The notes below the pieces were generated by a model. The model was not told the origin of the DNA. It worked only from the letters and a program-made list of their open reading frames with translations, and searched no databases. Position numbers and translations under genes: made by a program. This document shows, one piece after another, positions 4,616 to 6,248 of a stretch of DNA of 6,248 nucleotides. Every line of letters begins with the position of its first letter. The first letter of the stretch is position 1. Source of the DNA: an uncultured Gemmatimonadales bacterium (GTDB taxonomy: Bacteria > Gemmatimonadota > Gemmatimonadetes > Longimicrobiales > Gaopeijiaceae); contig CALJLC010000264.1 in the NCBI GenBank assembly GCA_937982605.1, positions 1 to 6,248 on the forward strand, read 5' to 3'.

Positions 4616-6248
4616 CCTGATCCTCGGCACCGCGGGCCACATCGACCACGGCAAGACCGCGCTGGTCCGTGCGCTCACCGGCACGGACACGGATCGCCTG
4701 AAGGAAGAGAAGGCACGCGGCATCACGATCGAGCTGGGCTTCGCCGAGCTGCCTCTGGGCGACGACCTCCGCTTCGGTGTCGTCGACGTGCCGGGTCACG
4801 AGGCCTTCGTACGCGCGATGGTGGCCGGCGCCGCGGGCATGGACGTCGTCGTGCTGGTGGTGGCCGCCGACGAGGGCGTGATGCCACAGACGCGGGAGCA
4901 CCTGGCCATCGTCGAGCTGCTCGGCGTCCCCGAGCTCGTCGTGGCCATCTCCAAGTGCGACACCGTCGACGAGGAGTGGCTCGAGCTGGTGGAGGCCGAC
5001 GTCGACGACGTGCTGCGCGAAAGCCCGTGGGCCGGAGCGCCTCGCGTCCGCACCTCGGCCGCCGCCCCGAGCGGCCTCGACGAGCTCCGCGCCGAGCTCG
5101 CGCGGGCGGGTCGACGGGCGCAGAGGGCCGCCGAGGACGACCTCGCGCGCCTGCCGCTCGACCGGGTCTTCACGATCCAGGGCACGGGCACGGTCGTCAC
5201 GGGCACGTTGTGGACGGGTGCGCTCGGCGCCGGGGAGACGGTGCGGATCCTGCCTCGGGAGCTGAAGGCGCGCGTCCGCGGGGTGCAGGTCCACGGCCGC
5301 GCCTCGGAGCGCGCCGTGGCGGGGGACCGCACGGCCGTGGCGCTGACCGGTGAAGGGAGCGATCGCGAGCTCCTGGTCCGGGGCGCGACCCTCGTCTCGA
5401 GCGACGCCTGGCGGCCCACCTGGATGCTCACCGCCAGGGTCCGGCTGCTGCCGGATACGACGTGGAGCGTGGCGCACAATCAGCGGGTGCGGGTCCACCT
5501 CGGCACCGCCGAGGTCCTGGCCCGGGTGGCCCTCCTGGAGGAGGAGGCGATCGGTCCGGGCGGAGCCGGCTGGGCGCAGCTGCGCCTCGAAGAGCCGGTC
5601 GTGGCGCGTGGCGGGGACCGCCTGGTGCTCCGCTCGTACTCGCCGGTGACCACTATCGGGGGCGGCGTCGTCGCGGAGGCGGTTCCGCCGAAGCGGCATC
5701 GCCTCACGGCCGACGATCGGGTTCGGCTCCGGACCGCGCTGGAGGGAGAGGACGCCGCCCGGCTCGGCGCCGTCCTCGACCTGGCGGGCTGGGAGGGCTC
5801 GGCACGCGTCGAGCTTCCCGTGCTGACCGGGCTGACCCCGTCCGAAGCCGACGCGGCGCTGGAACGACTCGCCGCCGCATCCGAGATCCTCGTCTCGGCC
5901 GGCCGGGCGTTCGGCCCGGAGGTCTCGGCGGAAGCTCGGCGTCGGGTCCGCGAGGTCGTGGCCGGCGCGGAGCAGGACGACCCGCTGCGGCCGGCCGTGC
6001 CCATGGCGCTGGTCCGGTCCGCATTCCCCGAGTGGGCCCACGTCGACGCCCCGGACGCGGCGATCGCGGCCCTGGTGGCCGACGGCGGGCTCGAGGCCGC
6101 GGAGGGCGGGGTGCGTACGCCGGGCTTCGAGGTCACGATGTCGACCGACCAGGAGAGGGCGGCGGCGGAGCTCATGGCCGCGCTCGGGGGCGGGGGGCTC
6201 GCCGCGCCCATGCTCGACGAGCTTCCGGACGGGCTCCGCGGCCGTCAG
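4608..6248 (+). CDS. selB: Selenocysteine-specific translation elongation factor SelB; 3' end outside window
   Basis: SelB is the EF-Tu-like GTPase that carries selenocysteinyl-tRNA to the ribosome and recodes an in-frame UGA by binding the SECIS hairpin of the mRNA. The frame stays open to the window edge: 547 codons are present and the E. coli protein has 614. GTPase domain: P-loop GHIDHGKT (10-17), switch region DRLKEEKARGITIELGFA (29-46), DVPGHE (60-65), SKCD (115-118, the NKxD position) and TSA (149-151). Domain II: LPLDRVFTIQGTGTVVTGTL (from 182). Domain III: about 268-355, with VRVHLGTAEVLARV and SPVTTIGGGVV. From about 365 the winged-helix region begins: two repeats appear complete and a third starts near 511. 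The last winged helices, which bind SECIS, are cut off. SPVTTIGGG and the winged-helix tail separate SelB from EF-Tu. Its presence predicts selC, selA and selD elsewhere. Confidence 0.96.
   Translation, partial: MRSLILGTAGHIDHGKTALVRALTGTDTDRLKEEKARGITIELGFAELPLGDDLRFGVVDVPGHEAFVRAMVAGAAGMDVVVLVVAADEGVMPQTREHLAIVELLGVPELVVAISKCDTVDEEWLELVEADVDDVLRESPWAGAPRVRTSAAAPSGLDELRAELARAGRRAQRAAEDDLARLPLDRVFTIQGTGTVVTGTLWTGALGAGETVRILPRELKARVRGVQVHGRASERAVAGDRTAVALTGEGSDRELLVRGATLVSSDAWRPTWMLTARVRLLPDTTWSVAHNQRVRVHLGTAEVLARVALLEEEAIGPGGAGWAQLRLEEPVVARGGDRLVLRSYSPVTTIGGGVVAEAVPPKRHRLTADDRVRLRTALEGEDAARLGAVLDLAGWEGSARVELPVLTGLTPSEADAALERLAAASEILVSAGRAFGPEVSAEARRRVREVVAGAEQDDPLRPAVPMALVRSAFPEWAHVDAPDAAIAALVADGGLEAAEGGVRTPGFEVTMSTDQERAAAELMAALGGGGLAAPMLDELPDGLRGRQ

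Noticed and set aside
3092..4726. 544-codon minus-strand open frame opposite the unknown gene and recO
   Set aside because: Low-complexity composition typical of an antisense shadow; it crosses several real genes and their junctions.
4554..6041. 495-codon minus-strand open frame opposite selB
   Set aside because: selB on the + strand is certain by its motifs; the antisense translation shows no family feature.

Overview
The window is a very GC-rich stretch of bacterial chromosome, with third codon positions almost all G or C. It carries six genes, all on the + strand and closely packed. In order: the C-terminal part of a PTS enzyme I (ptsI), a complete S-adenosylmethionine synthetase (metK), a bifunctional-nuclease-family protein (BFN/DUF151), an unrecognised secreted and membrane-anchored protein, recO, and the first ~547 codons of the selenocysteine elongation factor selB, which runs off the right edge. 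No RNA genes, insertion sequences, CRISPR arrays, large repeats or convincing terminators were seen. The many long ORFs on the minus strand are shadows of high-GC3 coding. The gene set, the high GC and the style of the proteins suggest a Gemmatimonadota-like bacterium. This is an inference from pattern recognition, not a database match, and another high-GC phylum remains possible.

Left part (1-2028): ptsI ends at 790. A 56-nt spacer without a convincing promoter or terminator leads to metK (847-2028), which starts at GTG behind a good ribosome binding site. All the diagnostic metK motifs are intact.

Middle (2029-3847): an open frame runs back to GTG 2041, but the BFN gene most likely begins at GTG 2140. 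Codon bias is lost upstream of 2140, the family N-terminus begins there, and a GAGG ribosome binding site precedes it. That leaves a 111-nt leader (2029-2139) that can form several mutually exclusive stems, one of which covers part of the BFN ribosome binding site. The next gene starts at TTG 2657 inside the end of BFN. It encodes a signal peptide, an extracytoplasmic region, one transmembrane helix and a charged cytoplasmic tail. Its function is unknown.

Right part (3848-6248): recO begins 3 nt after the unknown gene and overlaps selB by 8 nt. The chain BFN - unknown - recO - selB therefore looks like one translationally coupled transcript. SelB implies that the organism inserts selenocysteine. 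No selA, selC, selD or selenoprotein gene lies in the window.

Most of the window is ordinary housekeeping DNA. The items most worth a second look are the metK-BFN leader, the unknown membrane protein, and the coupling of recO to selB.
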